64,000 nt of DNA from Auanema rhodensis (taxonomy: Eukaryota; Nematoda; Chromadorea; Rhabditida; Rhabditidae), in NCBI GenBank assembly GCA_964057225.1, contig OZ059895.1, positions 6,696,001 to 6,760,000 of the forward strand, given 5' to 3'. The first letter of the stretch is position 1. Every line of letters begins with the position of its first letter. Shown here one piece after another: positions 15,001 through 40,733 of this stretch. The notes under the pieces are model-generated. The model was not told the DNA's origin, did not search any database, and worked only from the letters and a program-made list of their open reading frames with translations. Both the position numbers and the translations under genes were made by a program.

Positions 15001-16453
15001 GCTTCAATCTGTTTTCTTTCACAACTATTTCCCGCGCAAAGAAGCTAATGTTTCAAATGTACTGAGAGATAGTATAAGTTTTTATTCATCCATGTTGCCG
15101 TACTTATACTTTTACAACTAAAAAACTTCGATAGTATACTGGCAATAGTTCTGTGCGACACTGTTCGATTCACATTTTTGGTCCCCAAAATTGAGTACAA
15201 CGTTGCGAATTCAGTTATTATTCATTTTTCGCAATTGTCATCATCTTCTCTGAGCTGGCTAATGACATGTTCTGCATATATTTAATTTACGTTGCTTTCG
15301 GATAATGGCTGTCGCTGTGTCGTCGGAATGTATACGGATTTGGGTCAACTGTGAAATGGCAATTGGAGCGCTTACAACATGTCACATGCACAGCGATCCG
15401 ACATCAGTAAAAAGAAGGTAAATGTAGATGATATACGACATATTGGTAGTTTTCTAGTTTAATGGTGATAGTATTGGGAAGATAGCTGAGGTGGCACTGA
15501 AATTGTATATAACATGACATGATGTGAAGTCCCTAATGTCTCAAATGATTTCAAAAGCAATGCTTTCAATAAATAACCATCATGTGGAATGTGCTGGTTA
15601 GCCGTTGACTGCATAAAAGCTCCTTTCTTTTTAGCCAGAGAAAGATGATGATCTTCATATCGCAATCTTTTGACTAAGCCTCGTTGAACAGAAATCGACA
15701 AGCATCATTGCCTCTCTCTAAAACCAGCTTGCCTGTGGGCGTGTAATGAAATTAAATAGTAGGACTATATATATCAAAATAGAGAGGATTAAAGAATGAA
15801 TACTGTGGTGTTGATTGAAATGTTTATGTTATCAGAAGATATTGAAGCATAATATGAACTATCTTTCATTCATCGTATTAGATAGAAGAAAAGATAAGAT
15901 TCAAAAAAACTGTTTAACTGTATGATTACAATTTGATGGTGGTAGAATAATGTTGGGAGTACACAAATGTGTCATCATTCTCGAGAAATATACATATGTC
16001 AATTATAAAAATATTTATTAAAGATTGTGTAATGAAAAATACGTTATTGTTATTTTCAGTGCGTGGAGTACAAAGGAGAATATAATAAATCACATCCGGC
16101 TATTTTAGCTTTTTGGGAATGCTTCTTTAAACTAACCTTAGATGAACGAAAGGTGTGTGACTTTGAAAACAGAATGCGTCATATCTAGGTTTGCAGATGT
16201 TCATGAAGTTTCTCATGGGTTCAACACGTTTACCGGTGCGAGGCTTACAAGGAATTCGGATCTATATTCAGCCTTGCGCTGATCATGTGGGTTTTGTACA
16301 GATTTTTAAAATTTATTTTCCAAGTTATAGCTGTTACCTGTTGCACACACTTGCGCAAATCTTCTAGAATTACCTAATATAACCGATGTTGACGAAATGT
16401 ATCGTCGCCTGTTGGTCAGTATTCAACACACAGAAGGATTTACTCTTGTCTAA
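9046..16453 (+). CDS. HERC4-like E3 ubiquitin ligase (RCC1 repeats + HECT)
   Basis: About 1,024 aa (HERC3/HERC4 are ~1,050). The N-terminal ~390 residues are RCC1 repeats ([59 protein letters not shown] and so on), a middle linker follows, then a HECT domain with [46 protein letters not shown] and the catalytic Cys in [14 protein letters not shown] (about Cys992). Exons: 9046-9154, 9231-9319, 9363-9473, 9515-9636, 9679-9749, 9794-9889, 9935-10036, 10081-10231, 10272-10346, 10395-10578, 10626-10729, 10777-10954, 11006-11210, 11262-11413, 11458-11553, 11599-11706, 11747-11905, 11946-12034, 12082-12241, 12284-12388, 12539-12661, 12705-12884, 16060-16152, 16197-16286, 16331-16453. The last three exons, 3.2 kb downstream, complete the HECT C-lobe exactly (YDWSEFRQ joined to CVEYKGEY). 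The start may instead be ATG 9058, which follows a TTAAG. Confidence 0.93.
12885..16059 (+). other. Large HERC intron (3,175 bp)
   Basis: All other introns of this gene are ~40-150 bp; this one separates the HECT N-lobe from the C-lobe. 14211-15285 looks coding (listed separately). At 13459-13590 an acceptor-like TCTTTAG is followed by a continuous ~43-codon frame (AAENRMG-like end, stop TAA), and short open pieces lie near 13044-13133; I could not join these into a gene. 15286-16059 shows nothing recognisable. Confidence 0.55.
14211..15285 (+). CDS. Putative nested six-exon gene in HERC intron, unrecognised
   Basis: Six pieces join with consistent phase: 14211-14366, 14547-14589, 14650-14759, 14822-14888, 14961-15071, 15149-15285 (624 nt, ~207 aa). 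Donors are GTATGG, GTGAGT, GTGAAC, GTATGA and GTATAA; acceptors are TTATAG, CGAAG, GGGCAG, CTACAG and CAATAG. Introns are 180, 60, 62, 72 and 77 bp. The predicted protein is soluble-looking: a Lys/Glu-rich N-terminus, then [59 protein letters not shown] and a hydrophobic/Ser-rich end. GC is higher than the surrounding intron. I do not recognise the family. It could also be a decayed gene or a chance set of open frames, since splice sites were chosen to fit. The first exon is the least certain. Confidence 0.38.
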
Positions 16454-17751
16454 TTTGCTGAAGATTATAAAAACGGGCTTTTTATTGAAATTTATTTGAA
16501 GTGTAAAATGTATTATAGCTGAATTTGAATTAGTTTTACCGATGTGATCATAATATTAGAATCTATGTCATTGAGGTCTCTACGGTTTCTAATGCGTGGT
16601 CTTACGATTTATTCATATTATTACAATATATCCGCGATTCTGTACTTAAAATACTGATTTTAAAATGAAAAATGCTTTTAAAGATAAAGTTTTAAAATGT
16701 ATGCTTTTTAATTCAGATGTTCAATTAAAATTACGGTAAGATTCCGTATATACTACATCATTTTGAATCTATACAGCGCATTTCATTGTCAGGAGCGGAC
16801 GGTCCCTTCTCAAAGCATTTAGGGCGTTTTTATTAGTTGTTAGTTCAAGAACCAATTCCCAAGACCTCGATTTTGATTTTCTTAGAAAAAAGTAGCGCAT
16901 ATAGGTCCCTTTCAGTAGTTGGCGAACGATTGTGTTGATTGAATTTCGCCCAATATTTGAGTTCTATTTGCAACTTTAGTATGCATCATCGAACAGTAGT
17001 GAGTGTGAGAGAGAAAACTGTTTCAAATAAGAGAATATTAATCGTCTGATCGGCACTTATACTCTCTGATATACTGAGGAACTTTCATTCATTCCAAGAT
17101 GATTTGTTGAAATTGACTAATGACAGCAAATGTTACCCATTAAAGCGTTGTATTTAAAGTTCAAGAAATTCGTGGAAAGAAAAGTGAATGTAATAATAGC
17201 TAACTGAAAGTTACATTTACAAAATGGGGTCGTCTGACAATCCGTTGTACTGATCTGCTGTGCTATAGCTTTCCTTATTAATCTATTTCGAACATTAAAA
17301 AAACTATTAAAAATGGTAGTTCGAAGTGTATTAGACATCTTCATGATCATGATCTTTGTTCGTATTAGGAAATAAAACAGTGTTGATTGATCGGCCCTAA
17401 ATAGGAAAGCAAGAAATACTTTTTTTAAAATTTTTACAACCAAAAACTACTTTAATTCCACTATTATGTTGTTTTTGGCAGCCTATTCTCAACATTGAAC
17501 ACAGATCAACAAACAGTAAAAATGTGTGGTGTAAGCTTAACAGGATTAACATAGTTATCAAAAACTCACGTGCTCATTTTATTTTATTATGTATGAAGAA
17601 TCGCTTGTGGCTAATTTTCTAGAAAGCATGCGCTAGTCATACATAATATTTGAAACTTTTCATAAAACTTGATTGTATTTACTAAGTTTCTGACCAATGT
17701 TTTATATTTTAAGACGACTGGGAATTATTCGAGGAAAAAAGTACAGCTAAG
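16454..17751. other. Intergenic region, HERC to NME6-like gene
   Basis: AT-rich, no convincing coding frame on either strand. A 108-codon - strand frame at 17117-17443 has no domain-like features. No tRNA-like fold or repeat was seen. The last bases before the NME6 start read ACAGCTAAG directly against the ATG. Confidence 0.45.
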
Positions 17752-20595
17752 ATGAATTCATTATCGAATTGGACACTTATGTTGCTCAAACCGGACATCG
17801 TTTCTCATCCTTTACTTCTAAAGGTGCGATTTTTTGTATTTCTTATTGAAAACTGGTATACGGGAAGTTTGTGTTTTATTTGTAAGAAAAGGCGTAAAAG
17901 TTTATTCATATTGAGTCATTTTGTCAGTCCCTAGTTCTTAATTTATGACTACTTAATTGTCAGGAGTTCTCATTGCTATTGACACTCCTCCCCCTCTCAT
18001 CTCTCGGTCTTATTCCTTGTATCTCTCCAGTATTTTGGTCTTCCATTTCGTTTCCATTACATCGCGGGGATAGGGTATTCATAATAATACAAGGTATTGC
18101 ACCTTTAATCCGTAACTGATACGTGCGAGAAAACGAAGAGACAACAACGTGAAAGAGGCAAATTTAGGGAAATTTATGATTAAAATATACGAATAGTAGA
18201 ATAAAATTGGTTCATACACTGTATTGATATATTTGTGTTCATCTTTTAGCTTTAAATACAGAAGATAGATATAAATGCCCTTACTCAGAAGTGATACTTC
18301 CATTTTTTTTCAATGTGTGTTTTGTTCGGCGAAAAAGTATCCTTCATCCACATACTTGCTGCATAGTTTTAGTTGCTTGCTTATACTCACACCATATAGA
18401 GATGCTCGAGGGTCGTGTGAATACACTTGTTAAAATGAAGTAACGTATCTACCTTTTGTATGAAGTGAATTTTATTGTTGACCAGAAATCTACAAATAAT
18501 TCTTTCTCCGGAATTCAAGAAAATTTTAAATTGTCGAAAGTTCCCTAATCCTATTAAATCCCATATCCCTATTTAGTATGAAGTCTGTCAACTTCATGGT
18601 CGTCGCGCTGTGATGCTCATCAATTGCGATTATCTGGGTCAGACCGACTTTCCATGGATAGATTGAAAAGATGACGAACGAGAGAGACACTATGCTGAAG
18701 GCTAACAAATGAGAGAGTAGAGATTTAAAGGGAATGAGACGAAGAGAAGACATAAAGTATGATGAAAAATATTTTGTCTCTTTTTCTCTCATTCCCTCTG
18801 TCTCTTTCGAATATTCCGTTTTCGGCATTGAACTGTATGTATGTATGTATACGTACGTATATGTATGACCCGGGGCTCTCAGCAACTTCGTTTCATCTTG
18901 GTCATTGTTATTATTGGTAAAATAGAAGGATCGATAGATGAACGACTGTAGAATTTGATGGACGGTCCCTAACGTTGTCATGCGAATGAAATTGCGATTC
19001 GTTCTCTCGTGTGTCCGTTTTGCCGATCTCCTTTTTTCCACAGTCTCTGTTTCTTTCTATTCTTTAATGACGAAGCACCCCTGGATGAGGATGATTGGAT
19101 TCGGGTCGCTCATCATCTGGGTCAGCAATTTGTCTGGTCTTCTCTTACCTTTCGTTTTGAAAAGTCGCTCAGTATCTAAGGGCACTCTTTTTGCTTGTTA
19201 TCGGCTAGCGAAGCGATTAATAGCTCGTTGCAGTTGGTTGATTCGAGTGTTCGTGACCTTGCGTTGTCCGGGAATTTCTTCCGTTTTTGCATATGCATAC
19301 CCAGGTTTAAACACTTTCAATTAGTTGAACAATGTAGTAAGTCAAGCAGGTATACGGTTTGGTTTGATTGGAAAACGAAGTTTAAGGAAATGGTAGACGA
19401 AGAATTGAAGAGTATATGATAAGTTATTCTGGAGTTAGAAAATAGAGGCATTATCATAAAAGATTGGCCCAGCTTTCTATCAACCGTTCAAGAATGGGAA
19501 AAACCTGTTTCTTGATCATTAAAGAACTAAACTCTTTGCTTACCCTTCAAAGCAAAAAACGAACGTTCTAGCCTCAAAATAGAATTACTTATTTTCTTTT
19601 ATATTAGCTGTTGTTCTGTTTTTGTTGTATTTACCTTGATTTTGCTCTCTTCTCTATTTTCCAATAGTGGAAGCTGTTTACTGTGTGACCGTTGTATTCA
19701 GTTAAAGAATTCCCGAAATGTTGTTATATGAATGAATGACAATAATGAAAGAAACGTAGAAATCAGCTGTGGGTTGGTGGACTATATTGAAGATGAAGCA
19801 GCAAAACCATCAACAGGCGATAATAGGTGGAGTGGAGAGGTTGTTTCTTGACGTTGTAGCCATCAAGGAACAGGTCTTCAACAGACTTCTTTGGATAGTT
19901 TCTGGGTCTCTTGCATTGACCGTCGTTTTTTCCTTTTCTGCGCTACATCCTTTCACTTAATAGCTGAAGCATAAACTTCTGTGCTTGCTGAAGTTGGTCT
20001 CGATTCGAAAACAAGGAACTTCTGATCACGCATGAAAGCATAAGGGATATTCTTCTAGTTAAGCTTGGCATCTTGCCTTCCAAAAAACTGATTTTGACAG
20101 ATCTTGTATAGATGTTATGATAATTCATGTGATCATCAGTATGATTCTTATCAATAGGACGAGTACATCGAGATCATCGGTTTCTGTTTATGATGAATCA
20201 TGTGTACACAGTAAGAACAATCACAATAACTTCTGTTTTTCTCTCGTTACATGTTTTCTCTGTTGAACAGTTTCTCTTTACGTCTGGTACTCTTTGTTTT
20301 CTTTCATTCGTATCCAAACATTTTGAATTCTCTAGGCAGAAGAGCATTTTATAATTGGTATACTGTAGACATTTATTTTCTATCGTTTATTGTATTCAAG
20401 AAATACTACGAATAACGGTATAACAAGGACGACAATCAGAGGGAAAAAAACAGTTATTGCCGTTTTGTTCTGCTATTTGAATTGCAATGAAGTGGGCTGT
20501 TCACCTGACGTTTGAGAGAGAGAGGGAGGGAGAGAGAGAGGGAAGGAGGGAGGGAGGGTGAGGGGGGTAGAGAAAGAGAGAGGGAGAAAGAGAGA

Positions 20596-20666
<71 letters not shown>

Positions 20667-20705
20667 AGAGAGAGAAGGAGAGAGAGAGAAGGAGAGAGAG
20701 AGAAG

Positions 20706-20737
<32 letters not shown>

Positions 20738-20771
20738 GAGAGAGTGGGAGAGAGAGAAGGAGAGAGAGAGA

Positions 20772-20837
<66 letters not shown>

Positions 20838-22089
20838 AGAGAGAGAAGGAGAGAGAGAGAAGGAGAGAGAGAGGGAGAAAGAGAAAGGTAGAGAAAAAAG
20901 GTTAAAGTTGAGCTTGTCTGGTTGGTTCAAATGCAAAGTTTTAATTTGAAGTTTTCGCAAGTTTGAATGTTAATCGTATTTGCTTTATAATTGGTATTGT
21001 GTGAAAGATAAAGTCAAATGGAGGTATTGGTTTTTCATGATTGCCCCCTGTCTTCTATTTTCGATTGAAAGTCCTTTTCAAAATAGCACCAAAAGTTACA
21101 AAAGCATCACGTGTTTGCACTTGGTTGAGGGCTGAAGCGAGACTCAAATAGACAGCCAAATTTGAGAGAATATAGAAGACAAGAGAACGAAACTGTGTCT
21201 CTCTTTCTCTTTCTCTTCTGCTTTTCATTTCTTTCCTTGTTCAGTTTTCATTTTTAATTGTGCTGCTCAAGCAACGGAGAGGCGATTGCGAAGGTCAGAA
21301 CTGCTTATTCTTCGTGACTGTTTGCTTAGTTCTTGCTGTTGTTGTAGTAGTTATTTTCTCTTTTGTCATCCTTACATCACGCCTAGAGACATGAACATGG
21401 AATGAAATTTTCATTAATTTTAAATAAGAACAGAAGCCATTGTACCTGAAATACTCGTGTAGAATAAGAAAACGATAAAATTAGACACACAACCCTTGTC
21501 GAAAAAAATATATTTATGTTGCTGCAATCTTTTACAGGCTCTTTTATCCGATATATTGGCAACTGGTATTGAAGTTGGTGGAGCTAATTTACTTCGTATG
21601 ACTCCTGAGATTGCAAAAAAGCTTTATGGCGCACATGAAGGTGTGTAAGATAGTTGATTTGGAATTGTATTGAATCTGGCAATCTAACTGTTGTACTATA
21701 TTTGATCATTTCAGGAAAATTCTTTTACCCTCGCCTTGTACGACATGTTTGTAGGTTTGTGCTTTCTTTAATATCATAATTATGTAGAAATAAATCATCC
21801 TGTACTTATAATGAATTACAGCGGACCTGTAATTGCAATGCGGGTCCGTGGTGACGTACGCTCAGTTTTGGGAAGTAGCCGATTATGGCCATTGCCAGTA
21901 GAAACGAATGATTCATCTCAACCATCGGCGCAGCCCACAATTCGTCAACGGTTCAGTCTATCTGACGTGCGCAATGTTGCTCATACATCGGATTCTGAAG
22001 TAGCTGAACGAGAACTATCCATATTCGAGCCATTTGTTGCTGCCGAACCATTGCTTGAAAAGATAATGTCTGAAGTTGTTCTTGTATGA
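17752..22089 (+). CDS. NME6-like nucleoside diphosphate kinase
   Basis: Transfers the gamma phosphate between nucleoside triphosphates and diphosphates through a phosphohistidine. Four exons: 17752-17823, 21538-21640, 21715-21754, 21822-22089, giving ~160 aa, shorter than human NME6 (186-194). Seen: WTLMLLKPDIVSHPLLLK (KPD with the conserved Lys13 and the NME6-like HPL), GAHEGKFFYPRLVRHVCSGP, VRSVLGSSRLWP, TIRQRFSLSDVRNVAHTSDS with catalytic His126 in NxxHxSD (Thr replaces the usual Gly/Ala after His). A Ser/Pro/Gln insertion follows SRLWP. Exons 1 and 2 are parted by a 3.7 kb intron holding the GA tract and a possible nested gene, but the sequence on each side aligns without a gap to NME6. 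The last ~20 residues after EPF are not family-like. AATAAA occurs at 22846-22851. Confidence 0.85.
18980..19419 (+). CDS. Putative small secreted protein nested in NME6-like intron
   Basis: Three pieces join in phase: 18980-19008, 19044-19163, 19209-19419 (~119 aa). The first intron would be 35 bp and ends in a strong acceptor (CTTTTTTCCACAG); the second is 45 bp with a weaker donor (GTCGCT). The result begins MRMKLRFVLSLCFFLFF, a plausible signal peptide, then an acidic stretch (NDEAPLDEDD), WIRVAHHLGQQF, LVDSSVRDLALSGNFFRFC and a Lys/Glu/Trp-rich end (TVWFDWKTKFKEMVDEEL). A further 33-bp intron near 19307 is possible. GC is above the intron average. The upstream stretch 18402-18663 also has coding-like pieces but I could not join them cleanly. 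No family recognised; chance assembly is a real alternative. Confidence 0.32.
20513..20895. repeat. (GA)n-rich tract, ~380 bp
   Basis: Almost pure purine on the + strand: GA dinucleotide runs broken by GGGA, GAAGGA and AGAAAG units, within the first NME6-like intron. Long Arg/Glu and Ser/Leu reading frames across it are artefacts of the repeat. Confidence 0.95.
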
Positions 22090-24586
22090 AACATCCTTAT
22101 CTTGTGTTAGATAGTGATTCTTTGTCCAATAACTGATATGCGCAGATTGTCATATTTATGTAGATATTATATTTACCCTAAAGGCTAAGATTTTTTTTTT
22201 GCAAAGATTTTTTAAGCAAAATTAATTTATTATAATATTCAAATTATATAAAGAAATAAATATATTAGTAGTCTGAAATGTTATTCATTATAATTTACAT
22301 TTGAAGTATCTTTGGTATTCTTACGTATAGATTCAGAATCTGCTTCACCGTTGCACATTAATTGTAAGCAATCGGTTGGGTCCCCAAATCTATAGATTCT
22401 GTTTCGTAGTTGGGTGTGTTTGTCTCTATCAGTATTATCTTCCTTCTCTTTTCTTCTCGCGATCCTTCTCGTTCTCTCTCTCTCTCTCTCTCTCTTGTTT
22501 AATGATTATTTTTCTTTGAGCCTAGTTACCTTTTGAATATATCTGTCATAGTTCGCAGAACATACATTTGAGGGTTTACGTTCTCAAGCATAACGTTTGT
22601 CTCAATTTCATCTTAGTGTTGTGTGTGTATGTAGTTGATAGGAGTTATGAGCAGCATGCTCACGAGTTGGGGCTGTGTTTGTCGTCGTGTGGCTCGTATA
22701 GTACCCAATCGGCTTATCAGCTCGTTATGAAATCCGAAAACCACCTTCTTTCAATGGGTTGAAATATTGTGAATTTGCGATATATTTACATATATTAGTA
22801 GAAGTGAAAGCTTATGCTATACTGATTGGATCATGTGAACTTGTAAATAAAGACAAAGAAAAATATTTGATATTATTTATTTTATGTAAGAAAGGCAATA
22901 TGGTTGGATATAGCATTATCTGAGTTGAAATAACAGAAAACCAGTAACAACAACAACGACGTTTTCGTCCTTAGCTATTCGGTCTTCTGAATTTTCGAGC
23001 AGATAATGCTACATGTAGTATCACATAGTATGACAGTATATGTATGTACACATTGAATAGACATGAGTTAAGGACACTTAGTGTATATAATAATATAATA
23101 GAGATTAATAAAAATATATTATGCAGATTATTTTGTAATATCTGAAGAGATAGTACACGAGAGACGTAAAAAAACGATAATATAGAGGGAGAGAGAGAGA
23201 GAGAGAGAGAAGGTAAAAAGGATAGAGACAGAAGAATTCGACAGACATACGTGGGACGAAGAAGAGAAAGATTGTTGCGGAATCATCACAGTTTGAAGAA
23301 TACGGGCTATAATATTAAATAATTAAGTTTCAAATATATATATATTTGATAATATTACAAAAAGTGCTATATGAGGATCACGAAGAGGGGAATATTGTTT
23401 TATAGTATTTTATAAGATAACTATGTGACAGTGATTCCATGTAAGAAAATTATTCTCCGAATTATTAATTATATATATATATATATTTGTATATGTATAT
23501 ATCTTCTATAATATAGACTGTCTGACGTAGTACGACTAAACAGATTGAGGATATGCTAGTTATTGAAAGGGTGCAACGGGGTAGGAGAGGGAAATAGTAA
23601 AAGTGTTAAGTTATCAATATTAGGAATTTCATATGAAATAAGGAATAAAATGATATTTTATATATATAGATATCTTAACTAATAATTAAAATTGGAAAAA
23701 TAAACAGATATTAATGGAAACTACACTCTGTGTGCTCTAAAGTCAAGGAGGTAGCAAATGGTTGATGGTGTAACGAGCCTAGTGGAAATATCTCAGAAAG
23801 AAAAGCTGGGTATGCGACTGGCTAGAAGAAGGCACAGGAAAGCTGTATGTACGGAAAATATCGTTGAACGGTGAATTGATGAAAAACAACTATGTTCAAA
23901 CACAATTTAATTTTCATAAGAAAAAAAGGCATGAGGAAGACAACGGGAAGGGGGGCTTTTCAGGGAAAGATGGGAAAAAACAAGACCACAACGGAAATTG
24001 GCGCCTAACTTAAGGCTGAAAGAACTGTATTGCCAGTAACTAGGGCTATCGGCCGAAGACAGGCGTCCAAGCCGGCTAGCAGGCAGTGGTGGATGAGGGC
24101 TAGACTGTGTATGAAAGCACATATACATATAAGGGTGATGGTTAAGTTTCAGTTTTGTTTGACCAGTAGGGACCGTTTAAGCTTCCAGAAAATTCTGCGA
24201 GTGGCATTTGTTCTGGTTGTGCATCGGAAAGACGATAATCCGACTCCTATTCGAAGATTTTTGTCTACGGTCAGAACAATATCAGCTTCTTGAATAGAAA
24301 GAACAGAATAGAGAGAATTAAATAATTGGATGAAAATGAAACATTTGGTTTAGAACAACTACAAACGGAGAGACTAAGCCGGACGCGGTGGTTTGACTCG
24401 TGACACATAGAAGGGCACGGCCGATGAGATCAGTGGCAGAATAAACGAGCTGACGGTCTATGACGACGACGTTTTAAGAACTGAATCACACGTCGTCAAC
24501 AACAATAAAGTTGAATATTAATGAGAGGCATATAAGAGGAAGCTGATGATGAAGAGATTTCGAGAAAATTAACTGCTTCATCGTTA
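22090..24586. other. Convergent 3' intergenic region, NME6-like and grh
   Basis: Holds the 3' UTRs of two converging genes. Candidate + strand AATAAA at 22846-22851. Simple repeats: (CT)n 22472-22495, (GA)n 23185-23210, (TA)n near 23471-23488. A segment at about 24360-24480 is more GC-rich than its surroundings and is probably grh 3' UTR. ORFs of 60-90 codons here (22568-22762, 24030-24293) show no family signal. Confidence 0.5.
22472..22495. repeat. (CT)n microsatellite
   Basis: Short CT dinucleotide run downstream of the NME6-like stop codon. Confidence 0.9.
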
Positions 24587-39604
<15,018 letters not shown>

Positions 39605-39613
39605 ATAAAGACC

Positions 39614-39630
39614 CACGTGGGCTTCACGTG
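39614..39630. promoter_or_regulatory. Paired CACGTG E-boxes at grh 5' end
   Basis: Two perfect CACGTG palindromes at 39614-39619 and 39625-39630, offset by 11 bp (about one helical turn), each followed by GGG on the + strand, 10-26 bp upstream of the grh ATG. The core binds bHLH factors; function here is inference. Confidence 0.4.
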
Positions 39631-40275
39631 GGTATCAAACAACCAACCAGTAAGACGAAAAGCGCTGGCTGGCGTCAAAGCGTTTATGCAAGACGCGAAA
39701 TTCGTAAGATGAAGAAACAGTGAAGAGCTGCTAGAAGATTTGCGGTACGCCGATGTACGTGATACGATTATGAATCTGACACGTGATTAGTTAGACGGCT
39801 CTCGAGAAACGATGAGAAAAATCTCGTTTCGAGGCACGCACTGGTTTGATGGCGTTCCGCTGCTCTGAAATTGGCTCAGTTGACGATAAAATAGCAGAAA
39901 GAGAGAGAATAAACGACATATGAACAAGAAACATTATAAAAGAGAGAACAAAAAAAAAACAAAAAAGATCAGGTAAAATGATGAGAGCATGAGAGGTTAA
40001 GGCGAAGTTTTGAAAACATTTTGAGATTGAGACCCGAGGTACAAAGCCTGAATGAAAGCCAAACACCGTGTGGACAGACTACGACGGTTTTTCGTGCAAT
40101 TCGCCAAATATAGATGGATAAGAAGGCGAGAGCAACGAGAAGAACGACGAGAAGAACGACGAGAAACAAACAAAGAAATCGTATAATGAAGAAGTCAATC
40201 ACGTCGAGACTAAGTAAAATGGTGAGACAGAGATGAAATGAACGAAGAGGAGAGATAAAGGGATAGAGAGAAAGT

Positions 40276-40278
<3 letters not shown>

Positions 40279-40350
<72 letters not shown>

Positions 40351-40352
40351 AA
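40279..40352. repeat. (GA)n microsatellite
   Basis: About 70 bp of GA repeats on + upstream of grh. Confidence 0.95.
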
Positions 40353-40685
40353 TAAAATTAGAGAGGGAGATAGAAAGGGGAGGGGGACAGTACTGAAGGA
40401 TTACGAAGAGACAAGAGAAATCGAGTCGATCGCATGAACTGAGATGAACATGTGATGACAAGGGACTGAAGAGATGCTGGGGGAAATGGAGAAGCTACCA
40501 AGAAGCTAAAAGATGGGCCAATCGAATTGACACGATAACGTTGTTACGATATACTCAGCAAGATAGTCATCATCACTGGAATGATTTTCTATGGACAATA
40601 TCTCATAATGACGTCATCTTACTTGGAGACTAAGATGAAGGGGGGGAATAAAAATAAGTGATCGAAGACGGTTATTGCCAGTTTG

Positions 40686-40688
<3 letters not shown>

Positions 40689-40732
<44 letters not shown>

Positions 40733-40733
40733 G
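40689..40733. repeat. (GA)n microsatellite
   Basis: About 45 bp of GA repeats with one AAAG interruption, upstream of grh, ending at GGGCCCTCCCCC. Confidence 0.93.

Noticed and set aside
12885-16453. HERC exons 23-25 as a separate HECT gene
   Set aside because: They complete the HECT C-lobe of the upstream exons without gap or overlap and in phase, so one gene with a long intron is simpler.
18526-19041. 171-codon - strand frame in the NME6-like intron
   Set aside because: Composition is low-complexity (Tyr/Thr/His, Ser/Leu), no domain pattern, and it overlaps the better + strand model at its end.
20454-20960. Long Arg/Glu and Ser/Leu reading frames on both strands
   Set aside because: They arise from the (GA)n tract, which has no stops in several frames; the same holds at 25221-25528, 36329-36673, 40210-40461 and 32076-32351.
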